A stretch of 15,302 nt of DNA, from NCBI GenBank assembly GCA_013824055.1, contig PNNE01000414.1, positions 1 to 15,302 on the forward strand, read 5' to 3'. Origin of the DNA: Rhodobacter sp. GTDB lineage: Bacteria; Pseudomonadota; Alphaproteobacteria; Rhodobacterales; Rhodobacteraceae. Below are positions 6,938 through 14,589 of this stretch, in pieces. Under the pieces are notes generated by a model. It had not been told where the DNA came from. It saw nothing but the letters and a program-made list of their open reading frames with translations, and did not search any database. The stretch's first letter is position 1. Each line of letters begins with the position of its first letter. The translations under genes and the position numbers were made by a program.

Positions 6938-6970
6938 GCCGCGACTCGTTAGGCCTCGACTCGTTAGGCC
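6926..6970. repeat. 15-bp tandem repeat, three copies, at convergent gene ends
   Basis: Unit gcgactcgttaggcc: copies at 6926-6940 and 6941-6955 are identical; 6956-6970 differs only in its first base (t). The unit is a multiple of three and contains tag on the plus strand and taa on the minus strand. Both convergent genes therefore meet three in-frame stop codons (plus at 6935, 6950 and 6965; minus at 6966, 6951 and 6936). The phosphotransferase stops in copy 1 and rsmA in copy 3. No terminator hairpin is evident. Confidence 0.95.
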
Positions 6971-7824
6971 ACGGCGCGGGCCAGGGCGCAGAAGCCCTCC
7001 AGCCCGATCTCCTCGGCCCGCGAGGTGGGCGCGATGCCGACGCTTTCCAGCACCGTCTCGATATCCGGGCGCAGGCCCTTCAGGCTGGCGCGCAGCATCT
7101 TGCGGCGCTGGTTGAACGCCATCGCAGTTATGCGCTGCAGGGTCTTGAAATCGCAGGGAAACCGCGGCTGGGGCAGGGCGGTCAGCTGCACCACGGCGGA
7201 ATGAACCTTGGGGGCGGGGGTAAAGGCCTCGGGCGGCAGCGTCATCACGATCCGCGCCTCGCAGCGGTACTGCGCCAGCAGGGCGAGGCGACCGTAATGC
7301 TCTGTCCTTGGTTTGGCAACAATCCGCTCTGCCACTTCCTTCTGGAACATCAGCGTCAACGATGACCAGAGCGGAGGCCAGACCTCCGGCGTCAGCCAGC
7401 GGATCAGCAGCTCGGTGCCGATGTTGTAGGGCAGGTTGGCCACGATCTTGAAGGGCGGCGTCAGATGCTGCGCCAGATCCAGGTCCAGCGCATCGCCGTG
7501 CAGCACCTCCAGCCGCCCAGGACAGGCCGCCGCGATCTCGGCCAGGGCGGGCAGGGCACGGGAGTCCTTCTCGACCGCCACCACCCGCCGCGCGCCTTCG
7601 GCCAGCAGCCCCCGCGTCAGGCCCCCCGGACCCGGCCCGACTTCCAGCACGTCGCAGGCCGTCAGATCCCCCGCTGCCCGCGCGATCTTGGCGGTCAGGT
7701 TCAGGTCCAGCAGAAAGTTCTGCCCCAGCTGCTTTCTTGCCACCAGGTCATGCGCCCGGATCACCTCGCGCAGGGGCGGCAGACCGTCTATCGTGCCCAA
7801 GCTCGGCCTTTCATCCTTGTCCAA
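6964..7824 (-). CDS. rsmA: 16S rRNA (adenine1518-N6/adenine1519-N6)-dimethyltransferase RsmA/KsgA
   Basis: SAM-dependent enzyme that dimethylates two adjacent adenines near the 3' end of 16S rRNA late in 30S assembly. From the TTG at 7824 it has 286 residues, normal for the family. Motifs: LGQNFL (33-38), SAM-binding motif I EVGPGPGGLT (61-70), acidic E85 after VVAV, GDALDLD (110-116), and the catalytic NLPYN (130-134). The C-terminal domain has FTPAPKVHSAVVQL and AFNQRRKMLRASLKGL. No ATG is available. A second TTG at 7800 has GAAAGG 6 nt upstream and gives MGTIDGLPPLREV, closer to relatives as I recall them, so the true protein may be 278 residues. It is the last gene of the lpt operon, 25 bases after pdxA; TAA at 6964 lies in the tandem repeat. 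Confidence 0.95.
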   Translation of the reverse strand: MDKDERPSLGTIDGLPPLREVIRAHDLVARKQLGQNFLLDLNLTAKIARAAGDLTACDVLEVGPGPGGLTRGLLAEGARRVVAVEKDSRALPALAEIAAACPGRLEVLHGDALDLDLAQHLTPPFKIVANLPYNIGTELLIRWLTPEVWPPLWSSLTLMFQKEVAERIVAKPRTEHYGRLALLAQYRCEARIVMTLPPEAFTPAPKVHSAVVQLTALPQPRFPCDFKTLQRITAMAFNQRRKMLRASLKGLRPDIETVLESVGIAPTSRAEEIGLEGFCALARAVA

Positions 7825-7849
7825 AAATCCCCGCCAGAGGCATCCGACC

Positions 7850-8374
7850 TCATCGCCCGCGCGCCGCGACCATCTCGCGTGCCATCGCCAAGGCTGCGAT
7901 CAGGCTTGACGGATCGGCCATGCCGCGCCCCGCGATGTCATAGGCCGTCCCGTGGTCCGGCGAGGTCCGCACGAAGGGCAAGCCCAGCGTCACGTTCACC
8001 CCCCCGGCAAAGTCGATGGTCTTGATCGGAATCAGCGCCTGGTCGTGATAGGCGCAGACCGCAACGTCATAGGACTTCCGCGCCCCGGCATGAAACATCG
8101 TGTCTGCGGACCAGGGGCCGGTCACGTCCAGTCCTTCGGCCTTCAGCCGGGCCAGCAGGGGTCGGAACATCCGCTCCTCCTCCCAGCCCATCGCGCCACC
8201 TTCGCCCGCATGCGGATTAAGCCCCGCCACCGCGATGCGGGGGGCCGCAAGGCCGAAATCCCGGATCAAGCCCGCATGCGTGATGCGGATCGTCGCTTCC
8301 AGCAAAGCCTCGGTCAGCGCCGCCGGAACCTGGGACAAGGGGATGTGGATCGTCGCCGGCACCACCCGAAGATC
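7850..8374 (-). CDS. pdxA: PdxA, C-terminal part
   Basis: 174 residues continuing PdxA after the frameshift, starting DLRVVPATIHIPLSQVP. It contains the second metal ligand in GLNPHAGEGG, the substrate-binding AGARKSYDVAVCAYHDQALIPIK with the third ligand His in YHDQ, and the C-terminal GVNVTLGLPFVRTSPDHGTAYDIAGRG signature. All catalytic residues are intact. No start codon with a ribosome site supports independent expression; the GTG near 8363 is internal to the conserved fold. Confidence 0.85.
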   Translation of the reverse strand, partial: DLRVVPATIHIPLSQVPAALTEALLEATIRITHAGLIRDFGLAAPRIAVAGLNPHAGEGGAMGWEEERMFRPLLARLKAEGLDVTGPWSADTMFHAGARKSYDVAVCAYHDQALIPIKTIDFAGGVNVTLGLPFVRTSPDHGTAYDIAGRGMADPSSLIAALAMAREMVAARGR

Positions 8375-8375
8375 G

Positions 8376-8801
8376 GCAGGCCAGCATCATGACCACCTGC
8401 CGAACTCCGGCCAGATGCGCCAGGAACTCGGTGTGACCCGGAAAGGCGAAACCTGCCCCGTCCTTCAGCGCCTTCTTGTTGATCGGCGCGGTACAGACCG
8501 CCGCGCCAAGCCCCGCCTGCACCAGCCGCACTGCCCGCGTGATCGCCGCGACCACCCCCGCCGCATTGGCCGGGTCGGGCCGCCCAGGAGCGGCCGGGGC
8601 CGCGAAGTCCTGCGGCAAGACGGCCAAAGCCCCGTCACCCGCAGCCTCGCCCTCGGCCACCCCGCGCCAGTCGGTCCCCGCCGGCAGGTGCCGCGGATCG
8701 CCGATCCAGACAAAGCGCTCGCCCGCCGCCCAGGCCCTGGCTGCGATCTCTGGCCCGATGCCCGACGGGTCGCCGCAGGTCAGAAGGACCGGCGCGCTCA
8801 C
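8376..8801 (-). CDS. pdxA: PdxA, N-terminal part (4-hydroxythreonine-4-phosphate dehydrogenase)
   Basis: 142 in-frame residues. PdxA oxidises 4-phospho-hydroxy-L-threonine with NAD(P)+; the product condenses with deoxyxylulose phosphate (PdxJ) to pyridoxine phosphate. Visible: the N-terminal TCGDPSGIGPEI (8-19), TAPINKKALKDG (104-114) of the active site, and FPGHTEFLA with metal-ligand H123. The frame runs on out of register to 8217 before a stop, which would give a protein with a foreign tail and no second or third metal ligand. Confidence 0.85.
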
Positions 8802-10042
8802 GGCTCGCGGATGATCGCGGCCGCGCGGAGTTCTTCCAGGTAGCCCTCGGCCAGGCCTTCCAGCTTCTGGTTGATGACCTGGTCGCGCACCTGGGCGCGC
8901 GTCGGCGCCGGGTCCTGCACCGCCTCACGGCCGCAGAGCATCAGCATCCGCCGCAATCCGCCACGGGTCAGCGCGACCGAGGTCTCGTTGGGGTCCAGCT
9001 TCGCCAGTTCCAGCGCCACGTCGCCCGGCACCTCGCCCAGCCCGGCCCTGGTCAGCGTCACCCGGTCGGTCTGGCCACCCGCCTCGGCCTGCAGCATGTC
9101 GCAATCATCCGCCGCCGCCCGGATGCGGGCGATTTCTGCGGCATCGTCCGGGACCAGAAGCTCGACCCATTCCACCGAAACCGAGATCGGTTCCGCCGCG
9201 GTATCTTCGGCCACGTCGCGCAACAGGAACAACACCACCGCGCCGGGCACCGAGACCGGGTCCGAAACCTCGCCCGCGTCCAGAGCCAGGATCTTCTGCC
9301 CGATCGCCGCGGGCAGGTTCGACAGGGGCAGCCAGTCCAGCTTGCCGCCAGCCCCCGCCGTCGGGGCCGCCGAATACTGCCGCGCCGCCGCCGCAAAGGC
9401 CGCCTCGCCCGACAGGCTGTCCGACAGGTCCTGCGCCTGGGCCATCGCCGCCGCTTCCTGACCGGCAGGTGCCGGAATCACCAGCTCGCTGGCCAGGACC
9501 TGCAACGCCTTGGGACGGGCCGTGGCTTCAAGCGCCCGGTCGACATCCGCCTCGCTGATCGGAACCTGACCCAGGAACCTTGCCCGCACCACCTGCCGCC
9601 ACAAAAGCCCCGCCGACACGAAATCGCGGAAGGTCTCGGGCGCGATCCCGGCCTTGGCCAGCTCGGCCACGAACTGCTCGGTCGTCAGGTTCGCGCGACC
9701 GGCGAATTCGGCCAGACCGTCGGTCAGGTCCTTCTCGGTCAGCGTGATGTCCAGCCGCTCGGCCTCGGTCTGGCGCAGCCGGTCCTCGATCAGCGCCTTC
9801 AGCGCCTCGTCCTGCGGGTTGCCGGGCGCGCGCAGCGCCTGCAGGAACAGGGCGCGCTGCTGCACCTCATATTCGGTGATGGCCCGGTCGTTGATGTAAA
9901 GCCGCGGCGCGAAGAGGTCCTGCGCCAAGGCCGGACCCATCATCACTGGCGCGAACATCACTGGCGCGAACACCACTGGCGCCGCCAGCACAAACCCGAT
10001 TGCCGCTGCTGCGGCCTGTCGTTTCAGACCCGAAAATCGCAT
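8798..10042 (-). CDS. surA: Periplasmic chaperone/peptidyl-prolyl isomerase SurA
   Basis: 414 residues. A long Sec signal peptide ends in PALA|QD (cleavage after about residue 40). A SurA-type N-terminal chaperone region (about 43-165; RLYINDRAITEYEVQQRALFLQAL) is followed by one recognisable parvulin PPIase domain (about 178-277; FAAAARQYSAAPTAGAGGKLDWLPLSNLP), a degenerate second domain (about 285-372), and a C-terminal helix (QVINQKLEGLAEGYLEELR). It escorts unfolded outer-membrane beta-barrels through the periplasm; LptD, encoded just upstream, is a known SurA client in E. coli. The start is an ATG with purine-rich GGAAGAG/GCGGAAAC upstream, 48 bases after lptD. The signal peptide contains a 15-bp repeat expansion. 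The stop overlaps the pdxA start. Confidence 0.92.
   Translation of the reverse strand: MRFSGLKRQAAAAAIGFVLAAPVVFAPVMFAPVMMGPALAQDLFAPRLYINDRAITEYEVQQRALFLQALRAPGNPQDEALKALIEDRLRQTEAERLDITLTEKDLTDGLAEFAGRANLTTEQFVAELAKAGIAPETFRDFVSAGLLWRQVVRARFLGQVPISEADVDRALEATARPKALQVLASELVIPAPAGQEAAAMAQAQDLSDSLSGEAAFAAAARQYSAAPTAGAGGKLDWLPLSNLPAAIGQKILALDAGEVSDPVSVPGAVVLFLLRDVAEDTAAEPISVSVEWVELLVPDDAAEIARIRAAADDCDMLQAEAGGQTDRVTLTRAGLGEVPGDVALELAKLDPNETSVALTRGGLRRMLMLCGREAVQDPAPTRAQVRDQVINQKLEGLAEGYLEELRAAAIIREP
9941..9983. repeat. 15-bp tandem repeat in the surA signal-peptide coding region
   Basis: Unit catcactggcgcgaa is present exactly at 9941-9955 and 9956-9970, with a third diverged, partial copy at 9971-9983 (caccactggcgcc). 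On the minus strand it encodes FAPVM twice plus a related APVV, adding about ten hydrophobic residues to the signal peptide while keeping the frame. Confidence 0.95.
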
Positions 10043-10090
10043 CGTTTCCGCCGCTCTTCCTTATTCCCGCGGGTCTTTGGCCCGCCGTGC

Positions 10091-12229
10091 CTACTGCCTG
10101 CAGGTCCGTGCCGGACCCCCCGCAACCCCGCTGCCGAAGCCCACCAGGTCCAGCGACAGGCCGAAATCCGTTGTCGGCGTCACACTAGTGGATGACGTGA
10201 AGCGACGCGAGAGGGAAACATCAAACCGCACGCATTCGTTCAGGAACTCCAGCCCCAGGCCGGCCAGGGTGCCCTGATTGCCTTGGAAATCATAGCGCCC
10301 GGACGCCTTGGCGGTCCAGTTGGGCGTCAGCTTCTGGCGTGCGTCGAAGGTGATCTCCTGCGTGGGCACCAGCCGGTTCTCCTCCGCGTCGGCCACCGCC
10401 CAGATCATCGAGGTCGACAGCGCCGTCTTCGCCCCGCTCAGGGCCAGCCGCGTCTCGGCCTTGGTGACGCCAAGATCGTCGTCCAGCACCAGCCGTCCGG
10501 TCAGCGCCACGCTGTCCGACAAGGTGAAGGTCGCCGAAGCCAGCCAGTCCGAGGTCGCCCCGGCAAACCCCGAACCCGGCCCGAACTGCCCAAGGTCGGC
10601 CTCTCGGAAGACCCGGCCCACGGTCACGCCCATCGACCATCCCTGGGGATCGTGCCGCGTCCAGCTGACCCCGACATTGGCCCGCGGCCCGCGTTCCACC
10701 GCGTCGGACCCGGGAAAGCGGTCCAACGAGAACAGGTTGCCCTCATCGAATTCGACCAGGACCGAATCCTCGTTCGGCAGGCTTTCCGCGTCCGAGGAGG
10801 CAAACAGAAGCTGCACCACCGGCTCGATCACCTGCACTGCCCCGCCGGCTTCGGTCCTGACCCAGGGCCAGCGCAGCTCGACCCCGGCCGAGCCGTGCGT
10901 GCGCGAGGTTCTGCCGCCATAGGTGTCGTCGTTGGCGATGGTGTAGGCGTCGGCGGTCAGCTCGCCCAGCACGGTGCCTTCGATGCCCATCGGCAGCAGG
11001 AAGCTGCGCCGCCAGTCGATCCGCGCCGAAATGCGCCCCACGTCGCGGCCATCGGCGATGCCGTCGCCATTGCCGTCCACCGGGCTGACAGAGCTGCGCG
11101 AATGGTTGTGCGTCTGCAGCCGCAAGCCGCCGTCACCGCCCAGCGGGCCCAGCGAGAAGCGCCGGTGGAAGGTCAGGTCGGCGATCACTGTCGGGATCGT
11201 GGTGTTGTCCTCGTCGTCGCGCAGGGTCTGGAAGCTGATGACCCGGGCCGAGATATGCTCGTTGCGCCGCGTGCGCCGGATTTCGATCCGGCTGTCCAGC
11301 CGGTCGGTGTTGTCGATGCCGTAGTCCAGCAGATAGGCCGGGTCGGTCACGGTCTTGCCGTCGAAGCCAAGCTGGAACCGCTCGGGCAAGGTGAAATCGC
11401 CCCTGACGCGCAGATAGGCGCGGGTCTTGCCGGGTTCCAGGTCGTCCCGGCTGACCGATCCCTCCAGCGTCACCAGCCCGGTCGCAAAGGCCTGGCGGTA
11501 GCGCAGGCCCAGCGTCTGGCTGTTCCGCGCGGTCAGATAGGGGGTCAGGGTCAGGTCGGCCGACTTGCCCAGCACGATGAAATAGGGCACCCGGATGCCG
11601 GTCCCCAGGTCCGAGGTGGTGCGGATCGACGGCATCAGAAAGCCCGTGGCGCGTTTCAGCGTCGGGTCCGGCATCCGCAGGCGCGGGATGTAGAGGACCG
11701 GGACGCCCGCCAGCCGGAACTGCGCCCGGTCGAAATAGATCTGCCGCTCCACCTCGTCATGCACCACCCGGCGGGCGCGGATTTCCCACAGGGGGGTCGG
11801 ATCGTTGGCGCAGACCCGGCACGACGACGCGGTGACGGTCTGCAAGGCCGTATAGCGTCCCGAGACGCGCATCATCCGGTTCGCGGCCAGTTGCAGCTGC
11901 TGGTTCAGCACCAGCCGGGCGCTGGTCAGGATGCCTTCGGACAGGTCGGCGGCCAGGTCGGCCTGGCTGGCGAGGATCAGGATTTCTCCGGTCGCTTCGG
12001 TCAGGACGATGGGGCCGGTGATCTCCAGCCGGTCGGTCGCCTGGTCAAAGACGATGCGGCTGGCCTTCAGGCGGTTGCCCCGGAAGAAGACCTCGACATT
12101 GCCGTCGGCGATCAGGCGGGTGTCCCCGGTGATCGCCAGGCTGTCCGAAACCAGCGTCGCCGTGTCCTGCGCGCGGGCGGGCAGGGCAAGGGTCACGAGA
12201 ACCGCCAGCAGGGCCAGCAGGCGCGCCAT
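10091..12229 (-). CDS. lptD: LPS-assembly outer-membrane protein LptD
   Basis: 712 residues from the ATG at 12229. Outer-membrane barrel that, with LptE, inserts lipopolysaccharide into the outer leaflet. The signal peptide is MARLLALLAVLVTLALPARA (1-20) before QD. An OstA/LptA-like periplasmic domain (about 22-130; ADGNVEVFFRGNRLKASRI) carries the LPS slide. C137 and C140 (SSCRVCAND) with C666 and C710 are candidates for the interdomain disulfides needed for activity in E. coli LptD. The rest has alternating polar/hydrophobic beta-strands of a large barrel (PVLYIPRLRMPDP, GFLMPSIRTTSDLGTGIRVPYF). Residues 385-396 form an EF-hand-like calcium loop. The start is chosen because GGAGGAAGG lies just upstream; a 723-residue form starting at 12262 would overlap lptG and lose the signal peptide's N-terminus. 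One base separates it from the lptG stop. Confidence 0.95.
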   Translation of the reverse strand: MARLLALLAVLVTLALPARAQDTATLVSDSLAITGDTRLIADGNVEVFFRGNRLKASRIVFDQATDRLEITGPIVLTEATGEILILASQADLAADLSEGILTSARLVLNQQLQLAANRMMRVSGRYTALQTVTASSCRVCANDPTPLWEIRARRVVHDEVERQIYFDRAQFRLAGVPVLYIPRLRMPDPTLKRATGFLMPSIRTTSDLGTGIRVPYFIVLGKSADLTLTPYLTARNSQTLGLRYRQAFATGLVTLEGSVSRDDLEPGKTRAYLRVRGDFTLPERFQLGFDGKTVTDPAYLLDYGIDNTDRLDSRIEIRRTRRNEHISARVISFQTLRDDEDNTTIPTVIADLTFHRRFSLGPLGGDGGLRLQTHNHSRSSVSPVDGNGDGIADGRDVGRISARIDWRRSFLLPMGIEGTVLGELTADAYTIANDDTYGGRTSRTHGSAGVELRWPWVRTEAGGAVQVIEPVVQLLFASSDAESLPNEDSVLVEFDEGNLFSLDRFPGSDAVERGPRANVGVSWTRHDPQGWSMGVTVGRVFREADLGQFGPGSGFAGATSDWLASATFTLSDSVALTGRLVLDDDLGVTKAETRLALSGAKTALSTSMIWAVADAEENRLVPTQEITFDARQKLTPNWTAKASGRYDFQGNQGTLAGLGLEFLNECVRFDVSLSRRFTSSTSVTPTTDFGLSLDLVGFGSGVAGGPARTCRQ
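11042..11077 (-). other. EF-hand/dockerin-like calcium loop in LptD
   Basis: Codes for DGNGDGIADGRD (LptD residues 385-396). Positions 1, 3, 5, 9 and 12 are D, N, D, D, D with Gly at 6 and Ile at 8-1=7, the pattern of a 12-residue calcium-binding loop. It sits in the barrel region between strands (RSSVSPV before, VGRISARIDW after), probably a surface or periplasmic turn. Confidence 0.6.
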
Positions 12230-12230
12230 G

Positions 12231-13328
12231 TCAGCCTTCCTCCAGGTGAAGCAGCAGGCCAAGCGACAGCATCACCGCCGCGACCGGCGGGCTCCAGGCC
12301 GCCAGCAGGATCGGGATCTGCCCGCTGTCCCCCAGGGCCTGGGCGAAGTTGCGCAGGAAGAAGAACCCGAAGCCCGCCAGCAGGGCAAACAGCACCATCC
12401 GCCCGGTGCCGCCGAAACGGACATGCCGCATGGTGAACCCGGCCGCCACCAGCACCATCGCCGCCATCAGCATCGGCAGCGCCAGCTCCATCTGATACCA
12501 CAGCTTGTAGGCCCGCGCCGAAAAGCCCGCGCGTTCCAGATCGGCGATATAGTCCGGCAGGTCCCAGAACCCGATGGCCGAGGGCGTGCCGAAACTGTCG
12601 CGGATGCGCTCTGGCGTCAGGTCCGAGGGCAGGGCGACCGGACCCGCGGCCTTGACCGCCGTCACCTCGGGGTTTGTTGCCGTCAGATCCCAGGTCTTGG
12701 TCCCCGTCAGCTCCCACGCCCCGGCGAGCAGCTTCGCCGTCTCGGCCTCGATCCGCCGCGTCGGACGGCCGTCCTGGTTGAACCCCAGGAAAGTCACCCC
12801 GAAAAGCTCGGTCCCGTCCAGGTTGGTCCGCGCTGCCTGGATCACGGTCTGCCCCTCGGGCGAACCCTGCCGCAGCCACAGGCCGGTGTCGGCCACCGAC
12901 AGGACCGACCGGCCGCCCTGTGTCAATTCTGCCCGCGCGTCGTCATAGGCCTTCGACGTCGCCGCCACCAGGGGGTTGAAGAAGGCCACCGCCAGCAGCC
13001 CCAGCGCCACCGAGACCACCAGCGGCGTCACCAGAAACCGCAGCGCGGACCGCCCCGCCGCCCGCACCACGACCAGCTCGGACGACCGCGCCAGCCCCAG
13101 GAAATTCGCGATTGCCCCCAGGATCAGGATCAGCGGCAGGATGCGGTACAGCGTCTCGGGCACGCTGAGCAGCGACAGCCGCGCCGCCCCCGCCAGACCC
13201 AGGCCCGAGTCGGAAAAGCGGCGCAGCTGCTCGATCATGTCGATCAGCATCAGGATGACCAGGAAGGCCAGGAACACCCGACCCACCGACCCAAGGAACC
13301 GCCGCGCGATGTAAAGGCTCAGCGTCAT
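12231..13328 (-). CDS. lptG: LPS export ABC transporter permease LptG
   Basis: 365 residues. With LptF and the ATPase LptB (not in the window), it extracts LPS from the inner membrane and passes it to the periplasmic bridge ending at LptD. Three N-terminal membrane helices (about 11-33, 57-79, 98-120), a periplasmic beta-jellyroll domain (about 135-270; TGLWLRQGSPEGQTVIQAARTN) and three C-terminal helices (the last from about 338) give the YjgP/YjgQ fold. RSSELVVVRAAGRS (81-94) is the coupling helix that contacts LptB, with its conserved Glu at 84. The ATG at 13328 overlaps the lptF stop in ATGA. The longer frame from 13367 is inside lptF and is not supported. Confidence 0.95.
   Translation of the reverse strand: MTLSLYIARRFLGSVGRVFLAFLVILMLIDMIEQLRRFSDSGLGLAGAARLSLLSVPETLYRILPLILILGAIANFLGLARSSELVVVRAAGRSALRFLVTPLVVSVALGLLAVAFFNPLVAATSKAYDDARAELTQGGRSVLSVADTGLWLRQGSPEGQTVIQAARTNLDGTELFGVTFLGFNQDGRPTRRIEAETAKLLAGAWELTGTKTWDLTATNPEVTAVKAAGPVALPSDLTPERIRDSFGTPSAIGFWDLPDYIADLERAGFSARAYKLWYQMELALPMLMAAMVLVAAGFTMRHVRFGGTGRMVLFALLAGFGFFFLRNFAQALGDSGQIPILLAAWSPPVAAVMLSLGLLLHLEEG
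12235..12243 (-). promoter_or_regulatory. Ribosome binding site of lptD inside the end of lptG
   Basis: GGAGGAAGG on the minus strand lies 5 nt before the ATG at 12229, within the last codons of lptG (encoding LEEG). It decides the LptD start and implies translational coupling to lptG. Confidence 0.75.
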
Positions 13329-14437
13329 GCGAAGATCCGTCCCCGCCGGGGCCGCTGCGCCCACCACAGCATCGCCCCCGCCAGCAGGATGCCCGCCAGG
13401 GGTCCCGCATAGACCGCGGGCCAGGCCCCCTCACGCTCCAGCGCGACGCTGCCCCCCCAGGTCCAGACCAGCTGCAGCGCGATCAGCAGGCCCACCGCCA
13501 GCGCCATCTGCCGCCAAAGCCCGAAGCGCGAGAACGAGCCCTGCATCAGCGCCGCAAAGCCGATCAGCGCCGCCGCCACCGCCAGAAGCGGACCGGCCAG
13601 CCGCGAATGACCCTCTTCCTGCATCTGCGCGACCGTCGCCCCCGTCGCCGCCGCCGCTTCGGGCCGCCCCTCCAGCAGCGCCCGGGTCGGCAGCGCGTTC
13701 AGCGCGATCTGCCCCGCGCCCCCGACCGAAATCAGCCCCGCGAGGTCCAGCGTGAAGTCGGAAAACCGCGTCACCGCCATCCGTCCGCCCTCGCGCGTCA
13801 GCCGCTGGGTCGCGCCATCGACCATGACCAGCTTCGGCGCCACCTCGCCGCGCACCAGAAAGGCCTTGCGCGCCGTGTGCAGCGCCCGGTCGGTCTGCGA
13901 CCGCTCGTCGGCCAGCAACAGGTCCAGTATCTCGCCGGTGGGGCTGATCTCGCGGATGTAAAGCGTGATCCCCTGCGAGGGATGCATGAACTGCCCCGCC
14001 GTCAGGAACCGCGCGGTCACGTTCTGCGAGATCTCGGCCGACCGTTCGCTCAGGATGCGCTGGCTGGCCGGAACCAGAATGTTCGTCAGCAACAGTTGCA
14101 TCACCATGACGGTCAGCCCGAAGTAAAGCACCGGGCGTGCCAGCCGGAAGGCCGAAAACCCGGTTGCCTGCATCACCACCAGCTCGCTTTCCTGCACCAG
14201 GCGATTGATCACATAGACCGTCGCCGCAAAGGCTGCGATGGGCAGGACAAGCCGGATCGCGTTGGGCAGAGTCAGGATCGAGAATTCCAGGAAGACCAGC
14301 GCCGATTGCCCGTCGCCGATCAGCTGGTCGAACAGCCCGACGGCCCGGTTGACCCAGTAGACCGCGACCAGCACCAGTGCGAAAAAGCCGAACAGCGACA
14401 AGAGCTGCGACAACAGGTATCTGTCGAATCTAGACAC
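13325..14437 (-). CDS. lptF: LPS export ABC transporter permease LptF
   Basis: 370 residues, paralogous partner of LptG in the LptB2FG inner-membrane complex. Six predicted membrane helices (about 12-34, 57-79, 101-123, 280-300, 309-329, 340-360) flank a periplasmic jellyroll domain (about 130-270; QFMHPSQGITLYIREISPTGEI). The coupling helix QESELVVMQATGFSAFRL (82-99) carries the conserved Glu85. The start is GTG at 14437 with only a weak GGAC-type site; no in-frame ATG is available nearby. It is the first gene of the lptF-lptG-lptD-surA-pdxA-rsmA run and diverges from pepA, an arrangement also found for pepA/lptFG in E. coli. Confidence 0.95.
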   Translation of the reverse strand: MSRFDRYLLSQLLSLFGFFALVLVAVYWVNRAVGLFDQLIGDGQSALVFLEFSILTLPNAIRLVLPIAAFAATVYVINRLVQESELVVMQATGFSAFRLARPVLYFGLTVMVMQLLLTNILVPASQRILSERSAEISQNVTARFLTAGQFMHPSQGITLYIREISPTGEILDLLLADERSQTDRALHTARKAFLVRGEVAPKLVMVDGATQRLTREGGRMAVTRFSDFTLDLAGLISVGGAGQIALNALPTRALLEGRPEAAAATGATVAQMQEEGHSRLAGPLLAVAAALIGFAALMQGSFSRFGLWRQMALAVGLLIALQLVWTWGGSVALEREGAWPAVYAGPLAGILLAGAMLWWAQRPRRGRIFA

Positions 14438-14589
14438 GCCCGGTCCGGCCCCTACAACATCTAGGCCCGACCCTAGCGGAATTCACGGGCGGCGAAAACT
14501 GCTATCTGGCCAAGCGCGGGGCAGGGTTGTAGCGTCCCGGCAAGCCGCCGCCGAAAGGCGCAAAAAACCGTCCGACGAAAGAGAACGCC
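14438..14589. promoter_or_regulatory. Divergent promoter region of lptF and pepA
   Basis: 152-base gap that must hold both promoters. A 5-bp inverted repeat CTAGG-N6-CCTAG is at 14461-14476. The AT-richer stretch GGCGAAAACTGCTATCTGG (about 14491-14509) holds a weak -10-like CTATCT for pepA. On the minus strand TTTTCG then TAGGGT, 17 bases apart, is a weak candidate for lptF. None is convincing alone. Confidence 0.35.

Larger units (their letters stand above)
7850..8801 (-). pseudogene. pdxA: Frameshifted pdxA (whole gene)
   Basis: One normal PdxA is split between two minus-strand frames that join at about 8374-8376. The upstream frame is correct to VVMMLAC (codon at 8376-8378); the downstream frame picks up at DLRVVPATIHIPL (from 8374). 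E. coli PdxA has MMLATEELRV here. Restoring two lost bases would give C-x-D-L-R-V with family spacing; alternatively C at 8375 (minus strand) is one extra base. The restored length is about 316-317 residues, slightly under the usual 325-330. The gene starts with GTG at 8801, which overlaps the surA stop by four bases (GTGA) and indicates translational coupling. PdxA is normally needed for de novo PLP synthesis by this route, so a sequencing or assembly error is the likelier explanation. Confidence 0.85.

Noticed and set aside
6926..6970. Start of a CRISPR array or an attachment-site duplication
   Set aside because: The units are directly adjacent without spacers and no cas, integrase or tRNA gene is near.
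10283..12436. 717-codon plus-strand ORF opposite lptD
   Set aside because: Composition is the reverse-frame shadow of lptD, with no motif, signal peptide or ribosome site.
11931..13412. 493-codon and neighbouring plus-strand ORFs opposite lptG and lptF
   Set aside because: Antisense shadows rich in Arg, Gln and His, lying over well-supported membrane-protein genes.
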